A stretch of DNA of 64,000 nt from Alphaproteobacteria bacterium (GTDB taxonomy: Bacteria > Pseudomonadota > Alphaproteobacteria > Rickettsiales > SXRF01). The stretch is taken from the NCBI GenBank assembly GCA_020049775.1, contig JAGVLO010000003.1:186001-250000 (forward strand). Reading direction: 5' to 3'. Below are positions 48,416-56,388 of this stretch, in pieces. The notes under the pieces are model-generated. The model did no database searches and was not told the origin of the DNA. It saw only the letters and a list, made by a program, of their open reading frames with translations. The position numbers and the translations under genes are program-made. Numbering within the stretch: the first letter of the stretch is position 1; each line of letters starts with the position of its first letter.

Positions 48416-48602
48416 AGAGGCCGATGGTTCTCTGCCCGAAAGGCAGGGATAAAAGGGAATGCGGTCTTAAATCCGCAACTGCCCCCGCAACTGTAGGCGG
48501 CGAGTAACTGGTTCTACGATACACGGTCACTGGATTTCCGTTTACGGAATGTCTGGGAAGACTGACCAGCTTACGATGACCCGCAAGTCAGGAGACCTGC
48601 CA
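48416..48602 (+). promoter_or_regulatory. cobalamin (AdoCbl) riboswitch
   Basis: The conserved core is easy to read: GATGGTTCTCTGCCC, then AAAAGGGAATGCGGTC, AATCCGCAACTGCCCCCGCA, ACTGTAGGCGG, CACTGG, GGGAAG, and the B12 box GTCAGGAGACCTGCC at 48587-48601. It lies on the plus strand about 110 bases before the start of an orphan gene, with no other ORF between. Cobalamin riboswitches normally repress uptake (btuB), synthesis (cob) or B12-independent isozymes (metE, nrdAB). A small hairpin TCCGGCA-ATGCCGGA lies downstream, but no clear T-tract terminator, so control may be by SD masking. Confidence 0.93.
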
Positions 48603-48714
48603 TCGCGTGCTACACATGCGCCCAACGGATCGGGGAAGGTCCACCGCGGTGTGCATCCGGCAATGCCGGAAGAGTGTGTGGCTGAGGTGTTTAATTTTTA
48701 TGGAGTGTGTCGAA

Positions 48715-50073
48715 ATGTCCCAGTTACCCAATGAACCTTCAGTAGTTGATTTGTCCCTGTTTACCAACCCGCAACGCAGCATTCAGGCTATGCGCAATTG
48801 CGGTGTGATTACCAAAGATGAAGATCAGGCAGCGCTGCTGGTGGTCAAGCGCATCAACCATGGCGCTTTTGCCGATTACAGCGCAGGCGGCATGAGCGAC
48901 GAGCTGAAAAAAGCCATCGCGGGCGTGCAGGCGGAATTCAGGCAGAAATTGCAGACCATGCCCTACCAGCAACTGGTAGAGGGCGGCCATGTCAACAAGC
49001 TGCTCGATGATTATCTTGACCTGCTGGTGAAGGGCAGCGAGAAAAAACTGTATCACCTTGACAACGAGGCGCTGACGGGTCGTGAAGAAAATGATCCCAA
49101 GCGGTTCAATGAACTGCGTGCGGCGGAAGAATCCAAGCGCAAAAAATACAGCGATGAAAAATCCTATTACGCGGGCAATCCGGAAATCGTGAAGGATGCA
49201 GCGCGCCGTTTTGAGTCGCTGGTGAAGCATCAGGGCTACTTGCCGGTTGGCAAGATTCTGGCTATGAGCGGTGCTTGCGGCGTAGAAGGCGAAGCGGCTG
49301 CCGACCTTGTACAGGATGTGCTGGGTGTGGTTGCTGCGCGCAGCGTGAAAAGTATGCTGGCTAAATTTGTTGACGATGCGTCACTGCAGCGCTACGAAGC
49401 TGACCCGAAAGCCAACGAAGTTCGCATCAAGGCGCTGGCGGAAACGATTGCCGGCATGACTTCGCCGCTGCATTCGCTGCGTGACTTTGACAAGGAATCG
49501 CCGGAACTGGACCGTATCAACGCGCTCAAGACGCTGCTTTCTGCGCAGATGCATTATGCTATCATGCAGGAGCGCAGCCCTGCGCAATGCATTGCTGTTG
49601 AGCGCGAGGCACGTCACCACGCGAAGGAATGCACCGATGTGGTTATGTCACTGGCCTATGATTATATGGGCATAGGACCTGCAGTAAGCGATAGGCGTGT
49701 ACAGGCAATCCGTGCCAACCTGAAAGCGGAAATGGAGCGCGACGGCATTCGCCTGATTCCTGGCGAAGAAGCCAAGCTGCGTGCGGCTATCCTTGCGCGC
49801 AAGTCGGCAGAGGATTTGTTGCAAACGGCGCATGGCGACCAGCAACAGGTGGGGCGCATTAATGCGCTGGCAGCAGCAGCGGACGTTCAGGTTACTACCA
49901 TGCCGCTGAAGAAAATACCGCACATTATTGGCGAAGATTTGCTTGATGTACTCAAGGAAAAACTGGCGCAGCGCAACGTTGTGGTGCCGGACGCGGAAAC
50001 GCTTGCCGGTTTCCTGAAGACGGAGCTTAAGCGCCGTGCCGAGACACCGGCAACACCAACCTTGGCTGCATAG
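48715..50073 (+). CDS. orphan protein under cobalamin riboswitch
   Basis: A 452-aa soluble, mostly helical protein with no domain I recognise. It starts MSQLPNEPSVVDLSLF after GGAG; the frame reaches back to 48607, but that part lies in the riboswitch. Visible features: LPVGKILAMSGACGVEGEAA near the middle, HYAIMQERSPAQCIAVEREA, a HHAKEC stretch and an Ala/Pro tail. No signal peptide, no helix for a membrane, no cobalamin DxHxxG motif. Two genes on the same strand follow closely, the first six bases after a shared SD region. Position puts it under the B12 riboswitch; role in cobalamin metabolism is open. Confidence 0.8.
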   Translation: MSQLPNEPSVVDLSLFTNPQRSIQAMRNCGVITKDEDQAALLVVKRINHGAFADYSAGGMSDELKKAIAGVQAEFRQKLQTMPYQQLVEGGHVNKLLDDYLDLLVKGSEKKLYHLDNEALTGREENDPKRFNELRAAEESKRKKYSDEKSYYAGNPEIVKDAARRFESLVKHQGYLPVGKILAMSGACGVEGEAAADLVQDVLGVVAARSVKSMLAKFVDDASLQRYEADPKANEVRIKALAETIAGMTSPLHSLRDFDKESPELDRINALKTLLSAQMHYAIMQERSPAQCIAVEREARHHAKECTDVVMSLAYDYMGIGPAVSDRRVQAIRANLKAEMERDGIRLIPGEEAKLRAAILARKSAEDLLQTAHGDQQQVGRINALAAAADVQVTTMPLKKIPHIIGEDLLDVLKEKLAQRNVVVPDAETLAGFLKTELKRRAETPATPTLAA

Positions 50074-50081
50074 GAGGTCGT

Positions 50082-50480
50082 ATGCGCAACATCATGATGG
50101 CAACAACTATGGCAGCGTTTCTGGCAAGCAGTGCCAGCGCCTCGGAAATTGACGAACGTTTTATCCGTGACCGTGTACTGGCACAAAAGCAACTGAGTAC
50201 AACGCAGCGTCAGGACTGCCTGAAGGACTTTTCGCAAAAGATTAAAGCAACTTCGCAGGTGAAAACGCAGGGCAGCTTCAGTTTCAACGAATATATCAGC
50301 CGCGATGTATATGAAAAACTGTACTGGCAGGGTGCGGACCGTGGTGTGGCGTTTACCGTGCCGGTGCGCCTAAACGACCCTGTGCGCGGGGAAGTGGCGA
50401 CGAACCTTGCCTGCTACTATGCGGTCAGCGGTGATAAGCTGGTGTTCCAGTATTCGCAGCAAGTGACCTGGAGGCTGTAA
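50082..50480 (+). CDS. small exported protein
   Basis: A 132-aa protein with a short signal (MRNIMMATTMAAFLASSASA). The mature part has two cysteines (RQDCLKDF and NLACYYAVSG) that could pair, and a beta-rich end (GDKLVFQYSQQVTWRL). A strong AGGAGGT lies four bases before the ATG. It is eight bases after the orphan gene and nine before the phosphoesterase, so all three form one transcription unit. Family unknown. Confidence 0.7.
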   Translation: MRNIMMATTMAAFLASSASASEIDERFIRDRVLAQKQLSTTQRQDCLKDFSQKIKATSQVKTQGSFSFNEYISRDVYEKLYWQGADRGVAFTVPVRLNDPVRGEVATNLACYYAVSGDKLVFQYSQQVTWRL

Positions 50481-50488
50481 AATTTGTC

Positions 50489-51877
50489 ATGAAAAATTTG
50501 CCTGTCCTGAAGCACTTATTTTTACTGGTTGCGTTTCTATTTCATTTGCTGGGGAATACATCTGGCGCACTGGCCGCAGCGCCGCAGCCGGAAGAGGGGC
50601 TGGCGAATGTAAAATACATTATTGTCATATACCTTGAGAACCGCAGCTTTAACAATTTGTTTGGTATGTTTCCTGGTGCTCAGGGCGTAGAACAAGGCTT
50701 GGCCGCGGCACCGCAGACGGACTTTACCGGCGAGGCATACAAGACCTTGCCGCCGGTGATGGATACCAATAAAAAACCGCCTGTGGTGGATTTGCGCTTC
50801 CCGCGTGATTTGCCTAACAGACCATTTCTGATTGACGAGTATGTGCCTGCGGGTGAAAAAACAGGCGACCTTGTACACCGTTTTTACCAGCAGCAGGAAC
50901 AGATCAATGGCGGCGTGATGGACCGTTTTGCCGCAATATCGGATGCGGGCGGGCTGGCGATGGGGTTTTATGATGGCCGCAGCAGTAATTTGTGGGATTT
51001 CGCAAAGCGCTACACGCTGGCGGATAATTTTTTCCACGCGGCATTCGGCGGCTCATTCCTCAACCATTTTTGGCTGGTATGCGCCTGTACGCCGCGCTTT
51101 GAAAATGCGCCGTCATCTATCGTTGCCAAGCTGGATAGCAGCGGTAGGCGCATTCAGGACGGCGCTGTCACGCCGGACGGTTACGCGGTCAACACAGTCT
51201 TTCCCGCAGGCGGTCCTTATCCTGATTCGGTGAAGGACAAAGCGCTTCTGCTGCCACCGCAGACTATGCCAACGATTGGCGAACGGCTGACAGAAAAAGG
51301 TATAAGCTGGGTGTGGTACGGCGCCGGCTGGAATGATGCGGAAGAAGGAAAGGCAGGTGAAAGCTACCAGTATCACCACCAGCCTTTTGCCTATTTCAAG
51401 GCATACGGTCCGGGTACCAAGGCACGTAAGGAACATTTAAGGGACGGACAGGAATTCATAGACGCTATTGCCTCCGGAAATCTTCCCACGGTTTCTTTTT
51501 ACAAGCCTATTGGCAAGTTCAACCTGCATCCGGGCTATGCAGACCTGACGTCGGGTGACCAGCATATTGGCGACGTGCTTCGCGCCATCGAATCAAGTCC
51601 GGTGTGGGCTAATGCCGTGGTCTTTGTAACGTTTGATGAGAATGGCGGTTACTGGGATCATGTGCCGCCGCCGCTAATTGACCGCTGGGGACCGGCAATG
51701 CGCGTGCCTACGCTTATTATTTCCCCATTTGCCAAGCGCGGCTTTATCGACAAGACCTATTACGACACCACCGCTATCCTGAAATTCATACAGGCACGCT
51801 TTGGGCTAAAGCCGTTGGGAACGCGCGACGCCACAGCCGCAGACATGATGAATGCGTTGACGTTTGACGATAACTGA
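50489..51877 (+). CDS. secreted phosphoesterase (acid phosphatase / phospholipase C family)
   Basis: A 462-aa exported enzyme of the alkaline-phosphatase-like PLC/AcpA family. A signal peptide (residues 1-30) is followed by VIYLENRSFNNLFGMFPGAQ, the family's metal motif, with the Asn/Ser nucleophile position. NHFWLVCACTPRFENAP, TSGDQHIGDVLRAIE and TFDENGGYWDHVPPP complete the active site. Members cleave phosphatidylcholine or release phosphate from small organic phosphates. It is last in the riboswitch-led unit. Confidence 0.87.
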   Translation: MKNLPVLKHLFLLVAFLFHLLGNTSGALAAAPQPEEGLANVKYIIVIYLENRSFNNLFGMFPGAQGVEQGLAAAPQTDFTGEAYKTLPPVMDTNKKPPVVDLRFPRDLPNRPFLIDEYVPAGEKTGDLVHRFYQQQEQINGGVMDRFAAISDAGGLAMGFYDGRSSNLWDFAKRYTLADNFFHAAFGGSFLNHFWLVCACTPRFENAPSSIVAKLDSSGRRIQDGAVTPDGYAVNTVFPAGGPYPDSVKDKALLLPPQTMPTIGERLTEKGISWVWYGAGWNDAEEGKAGESYQYHHQPFAYFKAYGPGTKARKEHLRDGQEFIDAIASGNLPTVSFYKPIGKFNLHPGYADLTSGDQHIGDVLRAIESSPVWANAVVFVTFDENGGYWDHVPPPLIDRWGPAMRVPTLIISPFAKRGFIDKTYYDTTAILKFIQARFGLKPLGTRDATAADMMNALTFDDN

Positions 51878-51880
51878 TAA

Positions 51881-52462
51881 TTAGATGGTACGCACTTGCG
51901 TTTCAGGCGGCGACACGACGCGCTCGATGGTGGAGGGCTGAATACCCATCGGTTCCGAGTCGTACATGCGTGCAGGCGTAATGCTCTTGTCATCACCTAT
52001 ATACACAGCGTCAGCACCGATACGGATGGGCTTGTCGAACATCTCTATTTTCCAATCCGGGTTTGACGGTGTTTTGGGCGTGCCATCCGCATTCATGGTT
52101 TGCATCATCAGGCCATTGGAGTGTACGGGCTTGTAGGGTTTTTCTTTTTCTTTGCCGGGTTTGGCCATGACGTCGAAGGCAGCGGGGGCGTTGCCATTCG
52201 GGTCCAGACTCCAGGTGATGTGCAGAATTTTTTCATCCGGTCTTTCCACCGAGCCGTTAATACGCACAACGGCGGTTTGCAGGCCTTTGCCGTCATCGGC
52301 AACGCCGATAATTTCGGCGCTCTTGAGTTCGGGTATAGATTCCCCTTCCTTGCCGGTTTTGAAGGTGATGTGATCGGCTACGACTTGCGGGTATTTAGCA
52401 GGAATGCTATCCAGCAGGCCTTCGCGCGTTGCTTCATCTAGCTTATAAGCGTAGAAACCCAT
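51881..52462 (-). CDS. possible 2H-type phosphoesterase
   Basis: A 193-aa soluble protein. Two His-x-Thr motifs, HITFKTG at about residue 31 and HITWSLD at about residue 81, are about 50 residues apart, and the intervening part (VADDGKGLQTAVVRINGS) and LHITWSLDPNG resemble the 2H phosphoesterase/RNA-ligase-like fold (LigT-like cyclic phosphodiesterases). The C-terminal 80 residues are charged and probably flexible. GGGAG lies eight bases before the ATG. It is convergent with the phosphoesterase gene, three bases apart. The fold assignment is by eye. Confidence 0.6.
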   Translation of the reverse strand: MGFYAYKLDEATREGLLDSIPAKYPQVVADHITFKTGKEGESIPELKSAEIIGVADDGKGLQTAVVRINGSVERPDEKILHITWSLDPNGNAPAAFDVMAKPGKEKEKPYKPVHSNGLMMQTMNADGTPKTPSNPDWKIEMFDKPIRIGADAVYIGDDKSITPARMYDSEPMGIQPSTIERVVSPPETQVRTI

Positions 52463-52821
52463 AACACATCTCCCGTTGCGGTGCTGACTTTTGCCAGCCT
52501 TCTATTTTTTTTGGCCTTCTTTTTTGATTTATTATGCCCCTATTGCCTAAACATTAAGTTAACAAAAATTATTAACTATGGTTGGGGGTAGCCAAATCAG
52601 CATAGGGGGGAATGAAAGCCGTATGGTTATTTTAATGTTATAAAATAGATTGTTACTATATTTCATGCCCGCTTTTGCGTGTAAATCCGGCCTTTGAGTA
52701 CAATCCCACCTTTTATGAATTATTTATTAACGTACACATGTTAGGCTCATATCTTAGCAGGTGATAAAGCCCCGCCAGCATAGTATAGTCACCAGTGGTT
52801 TTAATTCAGGGCAGGCAGGGC
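52463..52821. other. intergenic region, A+T-rich
   Basis: About 360 bases without a credible ORF, between a minus-strand gene and a plus-strand gene, so it should hold promoters for both. TTAAC-rich stretches near 52555-52575 were examined and do not have the CtrA spacing. No RNA gene is seen. Confidence 0.45.
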
Positions 52822-53139
52822 ATGGCCAAGGCAAAAGAGTCCAGTTTTTCAGACAAGGTCATTCGCACGGGTGACGTGCCTATCCATTTTATCGTCTGCC
52901 GCGACAGTAATAATCACATCGTATATTATTTTCTGAGATGTCCCGAACAGAAAATCAAGCGTCTGCGCGACAGTAGCGATAAAGTAGTAAAGCCGCAGGA
53001 TTACGGGATCGTAGTCGCTTCCGGCTTTGGCCGCGTACCCAGCAAGGCGGTCAAAAGGCTGTTGCGCGAGCGCTATAATTACGATTTTGATGTACTCAAT
53101 GATATTCCCGAAGAGGAATATGAGTATAGCGAGGCCTAG
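52822..53139 (+). CDS. conserved hypothetical protein
   Basis: A 105-aa basic/acidic soluble protein: MAKAKESSFSDKVIRTGDVP, then CRDSNNHIVYYFLRCP and an acidic end (DIPEEEYEYSEA). ATG 52822 was preferred over the upstream start at 52795. I do not know the family, though the compact form suggests a small conserved alphaproteobacterial protein. It is flanked by a structured non-coding stretch. Confidence 0.6.
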   Translation: MAKAKESSFSDKVIRTGDVPIHFIVCRDSNNHIVYYFLRCPEQKIKRLRDSSDKVVKPQDYGIVVASGFGRVPSKAVKRLLRERYNYDFDVLNDIPEEEYEYSEA

Positions 53140-53164
53140 AATTCACTATTATTTCTTGCTGCAA

Positions 53165-53290
53165 ATGGGATTTTCTGCGCTTCCGCTGCTCACGTATCCC
53201 CAAAATCCGCAAGCGGGATTTTGGGCTTTAAGAAAACAAATCCCACCTGTGGATTTGTATGTATGTTGCGCTGCGGTTCTCTAAAACCAA
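53165..53290. repeat. tandem hairpins in a palindromic intergenic element
   Basis: Hairpin 1 (53199-53225) is CCCAAAATCCGC paired with GCGGGATTTTGGG (one bulge); hairpin 2 (53236-53258) is ACAAATCC-CACCTGT-GGATTTGT. They are flanked by GCGCTTCCGCTGCTCACGTA on the left and a partly complementary TGTTGCGCTGCGG on the right. The left flank recalls the motif around cysK but is diverged. It may be a bidirectional terminator or a REP-like element between convergent genes. Confidence 0.5.
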
Positions 53291-53328
53291 CATTTTCGCT
53301 GGCGGTCTAGCGTGCATCTCTACATGTA

Positions 53329-53811
53329 TCAATGTTTTTTCTTGCGCTCTGACTTAATTTCACAGGTCACTGAATTTCCATCTTCGTTGAAGGTAACAGA
53401 ATCAAATCCCGAATTTAGTACAATCCACAGTCCGCGGCCATGCGGGCGGTTGTGGCAAATGTCGTAGTCAATGCTGGCTTTCCAGTTGAAGCCGCTACCC
53501 TGATCGGTGATGGTAATTTTGCAATGGTTCTGCTCTTCCACTACTTCGATATTGACCATTTTATTGGCATTGTCGGGTGTGGAAAGCCTTCGGTGCATTT
53601 CGTCCTGCCAGCTGCCTTCGCGCAGCAACTGCCCCTTTTTTTCTGAACCGATACCAAGGTTGCCATGTTCTATGGCGTTGATGAGTAGCTCGTAGATTCC
53701 CGTAAACACCTCTTCCGGCTCCGAGAAGGATGAAGCAGCCATCATCGCAAGGTTATAGATATCTTCCGGCTTTTGCAGATGGAAATGGTAGTGGTGTTTT
53801 TTGTGTCCCAT
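53329..53811 (-). CDS. HATPase_c anti-sigma / serine kinase (RsbW-like)
   Basis: A 160-aa GHKL ATPase. N-box LLINAIEHGNLGIG, G1 TDQGSGFNW and G2 NRPHGRGLWIVLN are intact. In partner-switching systems such a kinase phosphorylates a STAS antagonist and holds a sigma factor or other target. The His-rich start MGHKKHHYHFHLQKPEDIYN is unusual. It follows the receiver-phosphatase gene by 18 bp and completes the STAS-phosphatase-kinase set. Confidence 0.85.
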   Translation of the reverse strand: MGHKKHHYHFHLQKPEDIYNLAMMAASSFSEPEEVFTGIYELLINAIEHGNLGIGSEKKGQLLREGSWQDEMHRRLSTPDNANKMVNIEVVEEQNHCKITITDQGSGFNWKASIDYDICHNRPHGRGLWIVLNSGFDSVTFNEDGNSVTCEIKSERKKKH

Positions 53812-53829
53812 ACATGCCTCTGATTGACT

Positions 53830-54912
53830 CTATTTACGTTTACATATGCATATTGTCAGGTAGTCGCTAATCAACCCGCCTGTATGCTGGTTATAATGGT
53901 CGAGTATGCGCTTCATCATGATATTTGCACCCTCTTCCTGATGCTGGTGCAGCAGACTTATAAGGTCATCCGTGTTGATATAGATGCCTTCGGCGTTTGG
54001 TGTTTCAACCAGCGCGTCGCTGTAAAGCAGCAAGGTGTCACCCTTATAGAAAGAAATATTTTCAGTGATGTAGGAATGCATGCCGACTCCAAGCAGGCTG
54101 CCACTACTGTCAATCATATCAACATTGCCGCCCACGCCGCGCAATATCAGCGGCTGCGGGCTGCAGGCGAAGCTATAAAAAAGTTGGCTGGTGGCCGTGT
54201 CGATAATGGCATAGAACCTGGTGGCAAACTGCCCGCGCATAGGTATATGCAGGAGTTTGTCGTTTAAATGGGACAGATAATTGCCCGGCTGCGAGGAAAG
54301 CGGTGAATGCTCTTTTACATATGCATGAAGCCGGAATGCATTTATGGCGCCAGCGACACCATGACCCGAGAAATCCACCATCCATAATGCTGCCTGCTGC
54401 GGGAAAAGTGTTTTGATGCCCCAGAAATCACCGCCTATCTCCGATGATGGCTTGAAGTAGGATGCGATATCCAGCATACAGCGCTGCCCAATTTCATGGA
54501 TTTCATTCGGTTGCGGTAATATGGATTGCTGCATCATCCTTGCGCTTTCAAGCTCGTTGTTTACGCGCTCCTGATATTGCTGCAGGCTTTTGGTATATAC
54601 GCGGTTCTGCAGGTGTACATTGACGCGTGCATGCAGTTCGTCGGGGTACACAGGCTTGCTGATAAAATCTGTAGCGCCGACTTCGAATGCTTTGCGCAGC
54701 GTATCGATTTCGATTGAGGCAGTTTGGAACAGTACGGGCAGGTCACGAAATTGCGGATGGTGGCGAATGTCGCGGCAGTAATCAAACCCATTCATGCCCG
54801 GAAGTTCAATATCCAGTATCATCAATTCCGGCTGGAAATTATCTATCTTTTCGCGTGCTTCCTCGGCGCTTTCAACGGCCAGTAAATTGCTGAATCCGTG
54901 CTTGTGAAGCAT
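53830..54912 (-). CDS. receiver-PP2C (SpoIIE) phosphatase, start displaced by duplication
   Basis: A response regulator with a PP2C-type Ser phosphatase output (RsbU/RssB-like), which would dephosphorylate the STAS protein. As written, the first ATG is 54912, inside the receiver domain. The phosphoacceptor Asp (LMILDIELPGMNG) and the Lys (DFISKPVYP) remain, and the SpoIIE motifs SSEIGGDFWG, VDFSGHGVAGA and LLYSDALVET follow a short coiled coil. The first receiver strand and acidic pair (PILIVEDNE) are in frame upstream but have no start codon. Removing one copy of the 10-bp repeat at 54971-54990 joins ATG 54997 to them. It may be phase-off, a mutation or a sequence error. Confidence 0.82.
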   Translation of the reverse strand: MLHKHGFSNLLAVESAEEAREKIDNFQPELMILDIELPGMNGFDYCRDIRHHPQFRDLPVLFQTASIEIDTLRKAFEVGATDFISKPVYPDELHARVNVHLQNRVYTKSLQQYQERVNNELESARMMQQSILPQPNEIHEIGQRCMLDIASYFKPSSEIGGDFWGIKTLFPQQAALWMVDFSGHGVAGAINAFRLHAYVKEHSPLSSQPGNYLSHLNDKLLHIPMRGQFATRFYAIIDTATSQLFYSFACSPQPLILRGVGGNVDMIDSSGSLLGVGMHSYITENISFYKGDTLLLYSDALVETPNAEGIYINTDDLISLLHQHQEEGANIMMKRILDHYNQHTGGLISDYLTICICKRK

Positions 54913-54970
54913 GCGTTCAAGCGCAATGCGGTTGACCTCGTTATCTTCTACAATGAGTATGGGCTGGCTG

Positions 54971-54990
54971 GTGATGGCTGGTGATGGCTG
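54971..54990 (-). repeat. exact 10-bp tandem duplication at 5' end of phosphatase gene
   Basis: Two identical copies of GTGATGGCTG (plus strand) abut, preceded by a partial copy (GGCTG). With one copy, ATG 54997 reads MAPAITSQPILIVEDNEVNR into the receiver domain. With two copies, it stops after 18 codons (MAPAITSHHQPAHTHCRR). Confidence 0.9.
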
Positions 54991-55062
54991 GCGCCATCGG
55001 AATTGCAGTTGTAGCCGGAATTGCTGCTGAGGATGGAACCGCTGTTGGGGTCGGTGTCACAA

Positions 55063-55368
55063 CTATCTCAACTGGAAATACTGGTTGAATCGCGCCATCT
55101 GTAACATCTTTTTTACCTGCCCGCTTGCGCCCTCCAGAATAATTTGAGGTTGCGTATTCTTACGTGCTTCATCGCGTGCTAGCAGCAACATACCCAGTCC
55201 GGCTGAATCTACGAATTCAAGTTGTTCCATTTGGAAGACAATTTGCGAGATAGGTTGTGCTTGAATTTGTTCAAGCATGGAACGAAAAATCTGGTTGTCG
55301 GCAAAAGTGAATTTGCCTTTCATGACTATGCGGTAACAACCGTCGCTTAGGATCTTCATAGTTTCCAT
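55063..55368 (-). CDS. STAS-domain anti-sigma factor antagonist (RsbV-like)
   Basis: A 101-aa STAS protein. The phosphorylatable Ser is in EFVDSAGLGMLL, preceded by RIVMKGKFTFADNQIF and QIVFQMEQL. ATG 55368 was chosen for GGAG six bases upstream; the frame extends to 55404. It is first of the minus-strand unit STAS, receiver-phosphatase, HATPase. In its unphosphorylated form it should bind the kinase and free the kinase's target. Confidence 0.87.
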   Translation of the reverse strand: METMKILSDGCYRIVMKGKFTFADNQIFRSMLEQIQAQPISQIVFQMEQLEFVDSAGLGMLLLARDEARKNTQPQIILEGASGQVKKMLQMARFNQYFQLR

Positions 55369-55611
55369 AGAATACTCCGAAGGGAAATAAATCAGGCGAA
55401 GCATGGCATTGAGTATGCAGGAAATATGCTCCTGATTTTAATCTAGCGCGGTGACAATAAATTTATTTTAACCTGGTAACTACCAGACAATGTATATACC
55501 AGTAAAATGCACCCGTTGGTTATGGACGCTCTGGAATAGCTGTTACACTTGGCAAAGGTATGGTTTAGTATAAACATCAATTATTTTTGACGCTCTTGAG
55601 GTTTTGATTAC

Positions 55612-56367
55612 ATGCCTAAAATGGCAAAACATTCCGGCAGTGCAGTGCGCACAAAAGCTGGAAGCGACCAGTTGGTGCAGGAATTGCTGATTGCTAATGA
55701 AGAGCTGGAGCAATTTGCGCATGTTGCGGCGCATGACCTGCGCGATCCGATGCGTACCATTGCTAGCTTCACCAGCCTTCTTAGCAAAGAATATGCCGGC
55801 AAGCTGGATGAAACAGGACAAAGCTATATCGATATCATCCACAGCGCTGCCGTGAAAATGGAAGCGGTGCTGGTGGATATGCTGGAATATGCCAATGTGG
55901 TGCAATTAACAGATGAGAACAAGCAGGTTGATGTAAATCAGGTCATCAGGCAGGTAGTGGAAGTGTTGCAGCCTGCCATAGCGGCAACGGGAGCAGTGAT
56001 ACATAGCCAAACCTTGCCCAAATTGTTGGTAAACCCTGTGCGTTTTGCGCGGCTGATGCAGAATTTGATAAGCAATGCTATTAAATACCAGAGGGCAGGT
56101 AATGTGCCTCAGATACATGTAACCGTAAGCGAACAGGGAAAACATTGGCTTTTTTCGGTAGCGGATAACGGCATCGGTATTGAAGCCGCCTACCTGCAGA
56201 CCATTTTTGATCCTTTTAAAAGGCTGCACAGTCAGCAGGAATATCAGGGCAGCGGGCTGGGGCTTGCCATTTGCCGTAAGATTGTTGCAACCATGAACGG
56301 TCAGATTTGGGCAGAATCAATACCAGGTAAAGGCAGTGTTTTTTATTTCACACTGCCGAAAAAATAA
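55612..56367 (+). CDS. soluble sensor histidine kinase, no sensor domain
   Basis: A 251-aa kinase with only a dimerisation/phosphoacceptor domain and a catalytic domain. The H-box is HDLRDPMRTIASF; N-box LMQNLISNAIKYQ, G1 DNGIGIE, F-box FDPFKRL and G2 GSGLGLAIC are complete. It resembles phytochrome-type HisKA kinases without their PAS/GAF input. It has no membrane segment, so input must come through another protein. It is convergent with the HTH-receiver gene, 21 bp apart. Confidence 0.9.
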   Translation: MPKMAKHSGSAVRTKAGSDQLVQELLIANEELEQFAHVAAHDLRDPMRTIASFTSLLSKEYAGKLDETGQSYIDIIHSAAVKMEAVLVDMLEYANVVQLTDENKQVDVNQVIRQVVEVLQPAIAATGAVIHSQTLPKLLVNPVRFARLMQNLISNAIKYQRAGNVPQIHVTVSEQGKHWLFSVADNGIGIEAAYLQTIFDPFKRLHSQQEYQGSGLGLAICRKIVATMNGQIWAESIPGKGSVFYFTLPKK

Positions 56368-56388
56368 TACTTTTGTCAGTATGTGAGA

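Noticed and set aside
48549-48734. 61-codon ORF in front of the orphan gene
   Set aside because: It lies within the conserved cobalamin riboswitch, whose structure explains the sequence.
52550-52580. TTAA-rich stretch as a CtrA binding site
   Set aside because: The two TTAA halves are nine bases apart, not seven, and the stretch is simply A+T-rich.
53322-53341. ACAT-GTATCA-ATGT-T6 as a terminator
   Set aside because: A four-base stem is too weak, and the T-run runs into the end of the HATPase gene.
54971-54990. 10-bp repeat as a CRISPR or long tandem array
   Set aside because: Only two copies, no spacers; it is a simple duplication.
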